64,000 bases of DNA from Toxotes chatareus (taxonomy: Eukaryota > Chordata > Actinopteri > Toxotidae), in NCBI GenBank assembly GCA_016801885.1, contig CM028894.1, positions 8,501,241 to 8,565,240 of the forward strand. Direction: 5' to 3'. Of this stretch, positions 48,241-60,480 are shown one piece after another. How positions within the stretch are numbered: position 1 is the first letter of the stretch; each line of letters starts with the position of its first letter. A model generated the notes under the pieces. That model made no database searches. It had not been told where the DNA came from and was given only the letters and a program-made list of their open reading frames with translations. The position numbers and the translations under genes were made by a program.

Positions 48241-48929
48241 GACCATATTTTAATAATATGCACTCTTCGGTGGAATAATTTTTCAGCAAACTGCAAATTT
48301 CTACCTGTATGGAAACAAAACAATTTCAGGCTTAAATAAACAACAAATACCATGATTTCCATGTCTTAACATCAGTTTATTAAAAATTAAACCACTGACT
48401 CTCAGGGTTTTGTTTGAAAAAGTTTGAAAAAGGTAACAACCCTATTATCACAATCTACAATTCAGTTTCTCTGAAAAGATGTTAAAAAAACAGCAACTCG
48501 TGGACAACAAATCTAAAAAATTTTTACATTTTTAGCTTCTCTTTACACTAAAAATGTTTTTAAGTGCATATATCAGAAAAAAGTTATTGCCACTTAAACC
48601 AAGAAAAATATTTGGATTGTAAAGAAATAAAGAGACATTCCTGGTGACTCACCTTCAGAGATCTTTACAGGAGACTATTACTGGTACCAGATAATGAAAA
48701 GTTGTCTTTAGGTTGAGTAACAATAACTATTACATTTAACAATCCATATGCAATACACAGTGTGCAAGGTGCCCTCCGGTGTTGGTGAAAATATTCAGGT
48801 ATTTTAAAATGACTCCCACCAGTGTAAAATACAGTGTTAATATAGGAAAACTCTCAACTACATGGATAAGATGCTCTTCTGTATTACTGAAAATGTTCAC
48901 TGAAAAAGTTCTCTGTTCTCTGTTCTCAG

Positions 48930-48949
48930 ATTGGCCACGCCCCCTCCCC
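48930..48949 (-). promoter_or_regulatory. Inverted CCAAT box plus KLF/Sp1-type GC box
   Basis: ATTGG (reverse of CCAAT) abuts CCACGCCCCCTCCCC, a KLF/Sp1-like GC box, in an otherwise AT-rich region about 190 bases before the satellite array. Promoters of many vertebrate genes pair these two elements. No initiator or transcription start can be assigned, and the same bases are part of a candidate exon. Confidence 0.3.
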
Positions 48950-49010
48950 TCCTCGTCTCACACGGATCTGAACGTTCAGGATGTCATTTTCCACCTGTCG
49001 ACTAATCATG
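48930..49010 (+). other. Candidate 81-bp exon beside the satellite
   Basis: GTTCTCTGTTCTCAG is a strong acceptor (AG at 48,928-48,929) with branch-point-like TTCACTGA about 35 bases upstream. The segment ends AATCATG followed by GTATGT, a plausible donor. Its length is a multiple of three and one frame is open throughout, with two bases completing a codon at the start and one base left at the end (a symmetric phase). That frame reads WPRPLPSSSHTDLNVQDVIF, then HLSTNH. The other two frames contain stops. If spliced directly from the exon at 45,779-45,976, the open frame of that exon would run into a stop, so the two need not belong to one reading frame. I recognise no protein family. It could also be promoter DNA. 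Confidence 0.3.
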
Positions 49011-49117
49011 GTATGTTCCTACTAATTACTAATTAAACACCTAGAATTCACATATCAGAGTAAGCTACATTTTATGTTAGCGATATAATGTTCACTGAAA
49101 AGAAGTGCTTGTTCAGA
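49011..49117. other. Unique flank of the satellite array
   Basis: AT-rich single-copy-looking DNA between the candidate donor and the first recognisable monomer. No target-site duplication or transposon terminus is visible at the junction. Confidence 0.5.
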
Positions 49118-49354
49118 CATTAGTATGGCCTCAAAATGTGCGAAAAAACTTGATAGGTTAGTAATGCATCAAAATCGGCCAAAGAAAGTCATACTTTAGT
49201 ATGACCTCAAAATGTCATATAAAACGTCATAGTATAGTAAGGCGTCAAAATCGGCCAGAAAAAGTCAAAAAAAATTTTACCTCAAAATGTCATAAAAAAC
49301 GTCATAGTATAGTAAGGCGTCAAAATCAGACAAAAAAAGTCAAAATTTTTTCCA
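49118..49354 (+). repeat. Array edge with divergent monomers
   Basis: The first unit (about 49,118-49,204) is strongly diverged (CTTGATAGGTTAGTAATGC in place of the usual CGTCATAG part). The next two are typical except that AAGGCGTCAAAATC stands where nearly all later units have ATGCCGTTTTTTTC. The canonical form begins at about 49,355. Confidence 0.85.
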
Positions 49355-49739
49355 CCTCAAAATGTCATAAAAAACGTCATAGTATAGTATGCCGTTTTTT
49401 TCGGCCAAAAAAAGTTAAATTTTTTTTTCACCTCAAAATGTCATGAAAAACGTCATAGTATAGTATGCCGTTTTTTTCGGCCAAAAAAAGTCAAATTTTT
49501 TTTCCGCCTCAAAATGTCATAAAAAACGTCATAGTATAGTATGCCGTTTTTTTTGGCCAAAAAAAGTCAAAAAAATTTTCCGCCTCAAAATGTCATAAAA
49601 AACATCATAGTATAGTATGCCGTTTTTTTCGGCCAAAAAAAGTTAAATTTTTTTTTCACCTCAAAATGTCATGAAAAACGTCATAGTATAGTATGCCGTT
49701 TTTTTCGGGCAAAAAAAGTCAAAATTTTTTCCACCTCAA

Positions 49740-51010
49740 AATGTCATAAAAAACGTCATAGTATAGTATGCCGTTTTTTTCGGCCAAAAAAAGTCAAAAT
49801 TTTTTCCGCCTCAAAATGTCATAAAAAACATCATAGTATAGTATGCCGTTTTTTTCGGCCAAAAAAAGTCAAAAAAATTTTCCACCTCAAAATGTCATAA
49901 AAAACGTCATAGTATAGTATGCCGTTTTTTTCGGCCAAAAAAAGTTAAATTTTTTTTTCACCTTAAAATGTCATGAAAAACGTCATAGTATAGTATGCCG
50001 TTTTTTTTCGGCCAAAAAAAGTCCAATTTTTTTTCCGCCTCAAAATGTCATAAAAAACGTCATAGTATAGTATGCGTTTTTTTGAAAAAAAGTCAAACAT
50101 TTTTCCACCTCAAAATGTCATAAAAACGTCATAGTATAGTATGACGTTTTTTTCGGGCAAAAAAAGTCAAAAAAATTTTCGGACTCAAAATGTCATAAAA
50201 AAAGTCATAGTATAGTATGCCGTTTTTTTAGGCCAAAAAATGTCAAATTTTTTTTCCGCCTCAAAATGTCATAAAAAACGTCATAGTATAGTATGCCGTT
50301 TTTTTCGGCCAAAAAAAGTCAAAAAATTTTTCACCTCAAAATGTCATAAAAAATGTCATAGTATAGTATGCCGTTTTTTTCGGCCATAAAAAGTCAAAAT
50401 TCTTTTCGGACTCAAAATGTCATAAAAAACGTCATAGTATAGTATGCCGTTTTTTTCGGCCAAAAAAAGTCAAAAATTTTTTCCGCCTCAAAATGTCATA
50501 AAAAAACGTCATAGTATAGTATGCCGTTTTTTTCGGACAAAAAAAGTCAAAAATTTTTTCCACCTCAAAATGTCATAAAAAACGTCATAGTATAGTATGC
50601 CGTTTTTTTCGGCCAAAAAAAGTCAAATTTTTTTTCCGACTCAAAATGTCATAAAAAAACGTCATAGTATAGTATGCCGTTTTTTTCGGCCAAAAAAAGT
50701 CACATTTTTTTTCCGCCTCAAAATGTCATAAAAAACGTCATAGTATAGTATGCTGTTTTTTTCGGACAAAAAAAGTCAAAAATATTTTCACCTCAAAATG
50801 TCATAAAAAACGTCATAGTATAGTATGCCGTTTTTTTCGGGCAAAAGAAGTCAAAATTTTTTTCCACCTCAAAATGTCATAGTATAGTATGCCGTTTTTT
50901 TCGGCCAAAAAAAGTCAAAAAAATTTTCGGACTCAAAATGTCATAAAAAACGTCATAGTATAGTATGCCGTTTTTTTCGGACAAAAAAAGTCAAAAAATT
51001 TTTCAGCCTC
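49740..51010 (+). repeat. Higher-order block, copy 1
   Basis: A run of about 16 monomers with a recognisable order of variants: AAAACATCATAG (49,825), a CACCTTAAAATGTCATGAA unit, AGTCCAATTTT, GTATGACGTT, TTTTTTTAGGCC, AATTCTTTTCGGACTC (50,399), AGTCACATTTT, GTATGCTGTT with AAATATTTTC, then a monomer lacking the AAAAAACGTCATAG part. The same order recurs in copy 2, offset by about 1.88-1.89 kb. Confidence 0.8.
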
Positions 51011-51619
51011 AAAATGTCATAAAAAAACGTCATAGTATAGTATGCCGTTTTTTTCGGCCAAAAAAAGTCAAAAATTTTTCGGACTCAAAATGTCATAAAA
51101 AACGTCATAGTATAGTATGCCGTTTTTTTCGGCCAAAAAAAGTCACATTTTTTTTCCGCCTCAAAATGTCATAAAAAACGTCATAGTATAGTATGCCGTT
51201 TTTTTCGGCCAAAAAAAGTCAAATTTTTTTTCCGCCTCAAAATGTCATAAAAAACGTCATAGTATAGTATGCCGCTTTTTTCGGCCATAAAAAGTCAAAA
51301 TTCTTTTCGGACTCAAAATGTCATAAAAAACGTCATAGTATAGTATGCCGTTTTTTTCGGCCAAAAAAAGTCAAACATTTTTTCCACCTCAAAATGTCAT
51401 AAAAAACGTCATAGTATAGTATGACGTTTTTTTCAGCCAAAAAAAGTCAAAAAATTTTTCGGACTCAAAATGTCATAAAAAACGTCATAGTATAGTATGC
51501 CGTTTTTTTCGGCCAAAAAAAGTCAAACATTTTTTCCACCTCAAAATGTCATAAAAAACGTCATAGTATAGTATGCCGTTTTTTTCGGCCAAAAAAAGTC
51601 AAATTTTTTTTCCGCCTCA

Positions 51620-52890
51620 AAATGTCATAAAAAACGTCATAGTATAGTATGCCGTTTTTTTCGGCCAAAAAAAGTCAAAATTTTTTCCGCCTCAAAATGT
51701 CATAAAAAACATCATAGTATAGTATGCCGTTTTTTTCGGCCAAAAAAAGTCAAAAAAATTTTCCACCTCAAAATGTCATAAAAAACGTCATAGTATAGTA
51801 TGCCGTTTTTTTCGGCCAAAAAAAGTTAAATTTTTTTTTCACCTTAAAATGTCATGAAAAACGTCATAGTATAGTATGCCGTTTTTTTTCGGCCAAAAAA
51901 AGTCCAATTTTTTTTCCGCCTCAAAATGTCATAAAAAACGTCATAGTATAGTATGCCGTTTTTTTCGGCCAAAAAAAGTCAAACATTTTTTCCACCTCAA
52001 AATGTCATAAAAAACGTCATAGTATAGTATGACGTTTTTTTCGGGCAAAAAAAGTCAAAAAAATTTTCGGACTCAAAATGTCATAAAAAAAGTCATAGTA
52101 TAGTATGCCGTTTTTTTAGGCCAAAAAATGTCAAATTTTTTTTCCGCCTCAAAATGTCATAAAAAACGTCATAGTATAGTATGCCGTTTTTTTCGGCCAA
52201 AAAAAGTCAAAAAAATTTTTCACCTCAAAATGTCATAAAAAATGTCATAGTATAGTATGCCGTTTTTTTTTCGCCATAAAAAGTCAAAATTCTTTTCGGA
52301 CTCAAAATGTCATAAAAAAACGTCATAGTATAGTATGCCGTTTTTTTTCGCCAAAAAGTCAAAATTTTTTCCGCCTCAAAATGTCATAAAAAAGCGTCAT
52401 AATATAGTATGCCGTTTTTTCGGACAAAAAGTCAAAAATTTTTCCACCTCAAAATGTCATAAAAAACGCGTCATAGTATAGTATGCCGTTTTTTTTTCGC
52501 CAAAAAGTCAAATTTTTTTCCGACTCAAAATGTCATAAAAAACGTCATAGTATAGTATGCCGTTTTTTTCGGCCAAAAAAAGTCACATTTTTTTTCCGCC
52601 TCAAAATGTCATAAAAAACGTCATAGTATAGTATGCTGTTTTTTCGGACAAAAAGTCAAAAATATTTTCACCTCAAAATGTCATAAAAAACGTCATAGTA
52701 TAGTATGCCGCTTTTTTTCGACAAAAAAAGTCAAAATTTTTTCCACCTCAAAAATAAAAAATGTATAGTATAGTATGCCGTTTTTTTTCGCCAAAAAAGT
52801 CAAAAAAATTTTTCGGACTCAAAATGTCATAAAAAACGTCATAGTATAGTATGCGTTTTTTCGCCCAAAAAGTCAAATTTTTTTAGCCTC
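51620..52890 (+). repeat. Higher-order block, copy 2
   Basis: Repeats the variant order of copy 1. AAAACATCATAG lies at 51,706 and the AATTCTTTTCGGACTC marker at about 52,289, offsets of 1,881 and 1,890 bp. From about 52,280 onward the copy differs from copy 1 mainly by shorter A, T and G runs. Confidence 0.8.
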
Positions 52891-55800
52891 AAAATGTCAT
52901 AAAAACGTCATAGTATAGTATGCCGCCGACAAAAAGTCAAATTTTTTTTCAGCCTCAAAATGTCATAAAAAACGTCATAGTATAGTATAGTATGCCGTTT
53001 TTTTCGACTCAAATGTCATAAAAACGTCATAGTAGTATGCCGTTTTTTAAAGTCAAACATTTTTTTCAGCCAAAATGTCATAAAAAATAGTATGTATGCC
53101 GCTTTTTTCGCCAAAAAAAAAGGACTCAAAATGTCATAGTATAGTATATGCGTTTTTTTTCGCCAAAAAGTCAAAATTTTTTCGGACTCAAAATGTCATA
53201 AAAACGCGTCATAGTATAGTATGCCGTTTTTTTCGGCCAAAAAGTCAAACATTTTTTCCACCTCAAAATGTCATAAAAAACGTCATAGTATAGTATATAC
53301 GCTTTTTTTTTCGCCAAAAAGTCAAAATTTTTTCGGACTCAAAATGTCATAAAAACGTCATAGTATAGTATGCCGTTTTTTCGCCACAAAAAGTCAAACA
53401 TTTTTTCCACCTCAAAATGTCATAAAAACGTCATAGTATAGTATGCCGCTTTTTTCGGCCAAAAAGTCAAAATTTTTTTTTTTTGACTCAAAATGTCATA
53501 AAAACGTCATAGTATAGTATGCCGTTTTTTTGGCCAAAAAGTCAAAAATTTTTTCGGACTCAAAATGTCAAAAAAAAACGTCATAGTATAGTATGCCGTT
53601 TTTTTCAAAAAAAAAGTCAAACATTTTTTTTTTTCCGCCTCAAAATGTCATAAAAACGTCATAGTATAGTATGCCGCTTTTTTTTCGCATAAAAAGTCAA
53701 AAAATTTTTCGGACTCAAAATGTCATAAAAAACGTCATAGTATAGTATAGTATGCCGTTTTTTCGGCCAAAAAGTCAAACATTTTTTCCACCTCAAAATG
53801 TCATAAAAACGTCATAGTATAGTATGCGCGTTTTTTTCGCCAAAAAGTCAAAATTTTTTTCACCTCAAAATGTCATAAAAAACGTCATAGTAAAAGTCGT
53901 TTTTTTTTCCCATAAAAAATGTCAAATGTCAAAAACGTCATAGTATAGTATGCCGTTTTTTTTCGCCAAAAGTCAAATTTTTTTTCGCCTCAAAATGTCA
54001 TAAAAACGTCATAGTATAGTATGCCGTTTTTTTTGGACTCAAAATGTCATAAAAACGTCATAAAGTCAAATTTTTTTCAAAAGACTCAAAATGTCATAAA
54101 AAACGTCATAGTATAGTATGCCGCTTTTTTTCGCCAAAAAAGTCAAATTTTTTCCGCCTCAAAATGTCATAAAAAACGTCATAGTATAGTATGCCGTTTT
54201 TTTCGCCAAAAAGTCAAAATTTTTTCGGACTCAAAATGTCATAAAAAAACGTCATAGTATAGTATGCCGTTTTTTTCGAATAAAAAGTCAAATTTTTTCG
54301 GCAAAAAAAGTCAAACGTCATTTTTTGGCCTCAAAAAGTCAAAAATTTTTTTCGAAAATGTCATAAAAAACGTCATAGTATAGTATGCCGCGTTTTTTTC
54401 GCCAAAAAGTCAAAATTTTTTCGACCTCAAAATGTCATAAAAAAAACGTCATAGTATAGTATGCCGTTTTTTTCGCCAAAAAGTCAAAAATTTTTTTTCC
54501 GCCTCAAAATGTCATAAAAAACGTCATAGTATAGTATGCCGCTTTTTTTCGCCAAAAAGTCAAAAATTTTTTCGACCTCAAAATGTCATAAAAACGTCAT
54601 AGTATAGTATGCCGTTTTTTTCGGCCAAAAAAAGTCAAAAAATTTTTCAGACTCAAAATGTCATAAAAAACGTCATAGTATAGTATGCCGTTTTTTTTCG
54701 GCCAAAAAGTCAAAATTTTTTTCGCCTCAAAATGTCATAAAAACGCGTCATAGTATAGTATGCCGTTTTTTCGGCCAAAAAGTCAAAATTTTTTCGGACC
54801 TCAAAATGTCATAAAAAACGTCATAGTATAGTATGCCGTTTTTTTTTCCACAAAAAGTCAAAAATTTTTTTCACCTCAAAATGTCATAAAAAACGTCATA
54901 GTATAGTATGCCGTTTTTTTTCGCCAAAAAGTCAAAAAATTTTTTCACCTCAAAATGTCATAAAAACGTCATAGTATAGTATGTTTTTTTCGATCGCCAA
55001 AAAAGTCAAAATTTTTTCACCTCAAAATGTCATAAAAAACGTCATAGTATAGTATGCCGCTTTTTTTTCGCCAAAAAGTCAAAAATTTTTCGACCTCAAA
55101 ATGTCATAAAAAACGTCATATAGTATAGTATGCCGCAAAATTTTTTTTTCTCAAAATGTCAAAAAGTCATAAAATTTTTTTTCACCTCAAAATGTCATAA
55201 AAAACGTCATAGTATAGTATGCCGTTTTTTTCGCCAAAAAGTCAAAAATTTTTTCGACCTCAAAATGTCATAAAAAACGTCATAGTATAGTATGCCGCTT
55301 TTTTTTCGGCAAAAAAGTCAAATTTTTTTTTCACCTCAAAATGTCATAAAAAACGTCATAGTATAGTATGCCGCTTTTTTTTTCGCCAAAAAGTCAAAAA
55401 TTTTTTCGACCTCAAAATGTCATAAAAAACGTCATAGTATAGTATGCCGTTTTTTCGACAAAAAGTCAAAAAATTTTTTCGGACTCAAAATGTCATAAAA
55501 AACGTCATAGTATAGTAGTATGCCGCTTTTTTTAAAAAAAGTCAAATTTTTTCACCTCAAAATGTCATAAAAACGTCATAGTATAGTATGCCGTTTTTTC
55601 GCCATAAAAAGTCAAATTTTTTTTCGCCTCAAAATGTCATAAAAAACGTCATAGTATAGTATGCCGCTTTTTTTCGCCAAAAAGTCAAAAATTTTTTTTC
55701 GCCTCAAAATGTCATAAAAAACGTCATAGTATAGTATGCCGTTTTTTTTCGCCAAAAAGTCAAAAATTTTTCGGACTCAAAATGTCATAAAAACGTCATA

Positions 55801-58800
55801 GTATAGTATGCCGCTTTTTTTCGGACACTCAAAAAAAAACGTCAAATGCCGTTTTTTCGCCAAAAAGTCAAAATTTTTTCCACCTCAAAATGTCATAAAA
55901 AACGTCATAGTATAGTATGCCGCTTTTTCGACCAAAAAAGTCAAAAATTTTTTCGACCTCAAAATGTCATAAAAAAACGTCATAGTATAGTATGCCGCGT
56001 TTTTTCGCCAAAAAGTCAAAAAATTTTTTCACCTCAAAATGTCATAAAAAACGTCATAGTATAGTCATAGTATAGTATGCCGTCATAAAAAACGCCAAAA
56101 AGTCCGTTTTTTTTCCACCTCAAAATGTCATAAAAAACGTCATAGTATAGTATGCCGTTTTTTTCGGCCAAAAAAAGTCAATTTTTTTTTCCGCCTCAAA
56201 ATGTCATAAAAAACGTCATAGTATAGTATGCCGTTTTTTTCGGCCAAAAAAAGTCAAATTTTTTTTCGGACTCAAAATGTCATAAAAAACGTCATAGTAT
56301 AGTATGCCGTTTTTTTCGGACAAAAAAAGTCAAAAATTTTTTCCACCTCAAAATGTCATAAAAAACGTCATAGTATAGTATGCCGTTTTCGCAAAAAAAA
56401 GTCAAAATTTTTTTTCATCAAAATGTCAAAAAACGTCATAGTATAGTATGCCGTTTTTTTTCGCCAAAAAGTCAAATTTTTTTTCACCTCAAAATGTCAT
56501 AAAAACGTCATAGTATAGTATGCCTCAAATTTTTTTTCGCCAAAAAGTCAAAATTTTTTTCGGACTCAAAATGTCATAAAAACGTCATAGTATAGTATGC
56601 CGTTTTTTTTTTTAAAAAGTCAAATTTTTTCGCCTCAAAATGTCATAAAAACGTCATAGTATAGTATGCCGTTTTTTTCGGCCAAAAAGTCAAATAGTTT
56701 TTCGACCTCAAAATGTCAAAAAAAACGTCATAGTATAGTCATAGTATAGTATTTTTTTCGCCATAAAAAGTCAAAATTTTTTCGACCTCAAAATGTCATA
56801 AAAAACGTCATAGTATAGTATGCCGCTTTTTTTCGCCAAAAAGTCAAAAATTTTTCCACCTCAAAATGTCATAAAAAAAACGTCATAGTATAGTATGCCG
56901 TTTTTTGGCCAAAAAGTCAAAAATTTTTTTCGGACCTCAAAATGTCATAAAAAACGTCATAGTATAGTATGCCGCTTTTTTTCGCCAAAAAGTCAAAATT
57001 TTTTTCACCTCAAAATGTCATAAAAACGTCATAGTATAGTATGCCGTTTTTTTCGGCCAAAAAGTCAAAATTTTTTCACCTCAAAATGTCATAAAAAACG
57101 TCATAGTATAGTATGCCGCTTTTTTTCGACAAAAAGTCAAAAAATTTTTTCGGACTCAAAATGTCATAAAAACGTCATAGTATAGTATAGTATGCCGCTT
57201 TTTTTTTCGCCAAAAAGTCAAAAATTTTTTCCACCTCATAAAAATGTCATAAAAAACGTCATAGTATAGTATGCCGTTTCAAAATTTTTATCGAAAAAGT
57301 CAAAATTCATTTTTCGACTCAAAATGTCATAAAAAAACGTCATAGTATAGTATGCCGTTTTTTTCGGCCAAAAAAAGTCAAAAATTTTTTTTCCGACCTC
57401 AAAATGTCATAAAAAACGTCATAGTATAGTATGCCGTTTTTTTCGGCCAAAAAAAGTCAAATTTTTTTCCGCCTCAAAATGTCATAAAAAACGTCATAGT
57501 ATAGTATGCCGTTTTTTTCGGCCAAGAAAAGTCAAAAATTTTTTCAACCTTAAAATGTCATAAAAAACGTCATAGTATAGTATGCCGTTTTTTTTCGCCA
57601 AAAAAGTCAAATTTTTTTCACCTCAAATCATAAAAAATGTATCATAAAAAACGTCATAGTATATGTATGTCATAGTATAGTATGCCGCTTTTTTTCGCCA
57701 AAAAGTCAAAATTTTTTCACCTCAAAATGTCATAAAAAACGTCATAGTATAGTATGCCGTTTTTTTTCGCCAAAAAGTCAAAATTTTTTTCACCTCAAAA
57801 TGTCATAAAAAACGTCATAGTATAGTATGCCGTTTTTTTGGCCAAAAAGTCAAAAATTTTTTCCGACTCAAAATGTCATAAAACGTCATAGTATAGTATG
57901 CCGCTTTTTTCGCCAAAAAGTCAAAATTTTTTTTCACCTCAAAATGTCATAAAAACGTCATAGTATAGTATGCCGCCGTTTTTTTCGCCAAAAAGTCAAA
58001 ATTTTTTTTCACCTCAAAATGTCATAAAAACGTCATAGTATAGTATGCCGTTTTTTTTCGGCCAAAAAGTCAAAATTTTTTTTCGACCTCAAAATGTCAT
58101 AAAAAACGTCATAGTATAGTATGCCGTTTTTTCGGCAAAAAAGTCAAAATTTTTTTCACCTCAAAATGTCATAAAAAACGTCATAGTATAGTATGCCGCT
58201 TTTTTTCGACAAAAAGTCAAATTTTTTTTTCGCCTCAAAATGTCATAAAAACGTCATAGTATAGTATGCCGTTTTTTTCGGCCAAAAAGTCAAAATTTTT
58301 TTCATAAAAACCTCAAAATGTCAAAAAACGTCATAGTATAGTATGCCGCTTTTTTCGCCAAAAAGTCAAAATTTTTTCGACCTCAAAATGTCATAAAAAA
58401 CGTCATAGTATAGTATGCCGTTTTTTTTCGCCAAAAAGTCAAAATTTTTTCCGCCTCAAAATGTCATAAAAAAACGTCATAGTATAGTATGCCGTTTTTC
58501 GCCAAAAAAGTCAAATTTTTTTCGCCTCAAAAAATGTCATAAAAACGTCATAGTATAGTATGCGTTTTTTCGGCCAAAAAGTCAAATTTTTTTTCGACCT
58601 CAAAATGTCATAAAAAACGTCATAGTATAGTATGCCGTTTTTTTCGACAAAAAGTCAAAAATTTTTTCCACCTCAAAATGTCATAAAAAACGTCATAGTA
58701 TAGTATGCCGTTTTTTTCGGCCAAAAAAAGTCAAATTTTTTTCACCTCAAAATGTCATAAAAACGTCATAGTATAGTATGCTTTTTTTCGCCAAAAAGTC

Positions 58801-60339
58801 AAAATTTTTTTCACCTCAAAATGTCAAAAGTCAAATATTTTTTTCGGCCTCAAAATGTCATCAAAAAACGTCATAGTATAGTATGCCGCTTTTTTCGGCA
58901 AAAAAAGTCAAAATTTTTTTCCACCTCAAAATGTCATAAAAAACGTCATAGTATAGTATAGTATGCGCTTTTTTCGGCCAAAAAGTCAAAAATTTTTTCG
59001 ACCTCAAAATGTCATAAAAAACGTCATAGTATAGTATGCCGCGTTTTTTCGGCCAAAAAGTCAAAAATTTTTTCACCTCAAAATGTCATAAAAAACGTCA
59101 TAGTATAGTATGCTTTTTTCGCCAAAAAGTCAAAATTTTTTTCCCACTCAAAATGTCATAAAAAACGTCATAGTATAGTATGCCGTTTTTTCGACAAATA
59201 AAAAAACGTCATAGTCATAGTATGCCATTTTTTTCGCCAAAAAGTCAAAATTTTTTTCGACTCAAAATGTCATAAAAAACGTCATAGTATAGTATGCCGT
59301 TTTTTTCGGCCAAAAAAAGTCAATATTTTTTTTCCGCCTCAAAATGTCATAAAAAACGTCATAGTATAGTATGCCGTTTTTTTCGCCAAAAAAGTCAAAA
59401 ATTTTTTTCGACCTCAAAATGTCATAAAAAACGTCATAGTATAGTATGCCGTTTTTTTCGGCAAAAAAAAGTCAAAATTTTTTCGACCTCAAAATGTCAT
59501 AAAAAACGTCATAGTATAGTATGCGTTTTTTTTCGGCAAAAAGTCAAAATTTTTTTCGCCTCAAAATGTCATAAAAAACGTCATAGTATAGTATGCCGTT
59601 TTTTTCGGCCAAAAAAAGTCAAAATTTTTTTCGACCTCAAAATGTCATAAAAAACGTCATAGTATAGTATGCCGTTTTTTTCGGCCAAAAAAAGTCAATT
59701 TTTTTTCACCTCAAAATGTCATAAAAAAACGTCATAGTATAGTATGCCGTTTTTTTCGAAAAAAAAGTCAAAATTTTTTTCGCCTCAAAATGTCATAAAA
59801 AAAACGTCATAGTATAGTATGCCGTTTTTTTCGCCATAAAAAGTCAAAATTTTTTTCGACCTCAAAATGTCATAAAAACGTCATAGTATAGTATGCGTTT
59901 TTTAAAGCAAAAAGTCAAAATTTTTTCACCTCAAAATGTCATAAAAAAACGTCATAGTATAGTATGCCGTTTTTTTCGGCCAAAAAAAGTCAAATTTTTT
60001 TTCCGCCTCAAAATGTCATAAAAAACGTCATAGTATAGTATGCCGTTTTTTTCGCCAAAAAGTCAAAATTTTTTTCGGACTCAAAATGTCATAAAAAACG
60101 TCATAGTATAGTAGTATGCCGTTTTTTTCGACAAAAAGTCAAAATAGTATTTTTTCACCTCAAAATGTCATCAAAAAAAACGTCATAGTATAGTATGCGT
60201 TTTTTTTTCGCCAAAAAGTCAATTTTTTTCGACCTCAAAATGTCATAAAAAACGTCATAGTATAGTATGCCGCTTTTTTCGGCCAAAAAGTCAAAAATTT
60301 TTTCGACCTCAAAATGTCATAAAAACGTCATAGTATAGT

Positions 60340-60480
60340 ATGCCGTTTTTTGCCAAAAGTTTTTTTAGTATAGTAAAAGTCATTTTTTTCGACCTCAAAA
60401 AAAATAGTATAGTATTTTTTTCGACAAAAAGTCAAAAATTTTTTTCAAAAAAACGTCATAAAAACGTCATAGTAGTATAT
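60340..60480 (+). repeat. Scrambled monomer patch
   Basis: Fragments of the monomer (TTTTTTAGTATAGTAAAAG, AAAAAAAATAGTATAGTAT) occur in non-canonical order, without a complete unit for about 140 bases. Confidence 0.7.

Noticed and set aside
1..49117. tRNA, rRNA or known microRNA genes
   Set aside because: I looked for tRNA B-box-like GGTTCGAATCC, long fold-back stems and a set of common vertebrate microRNA seed regions by eye and found none. The three inverted repeats have stems that are too short.
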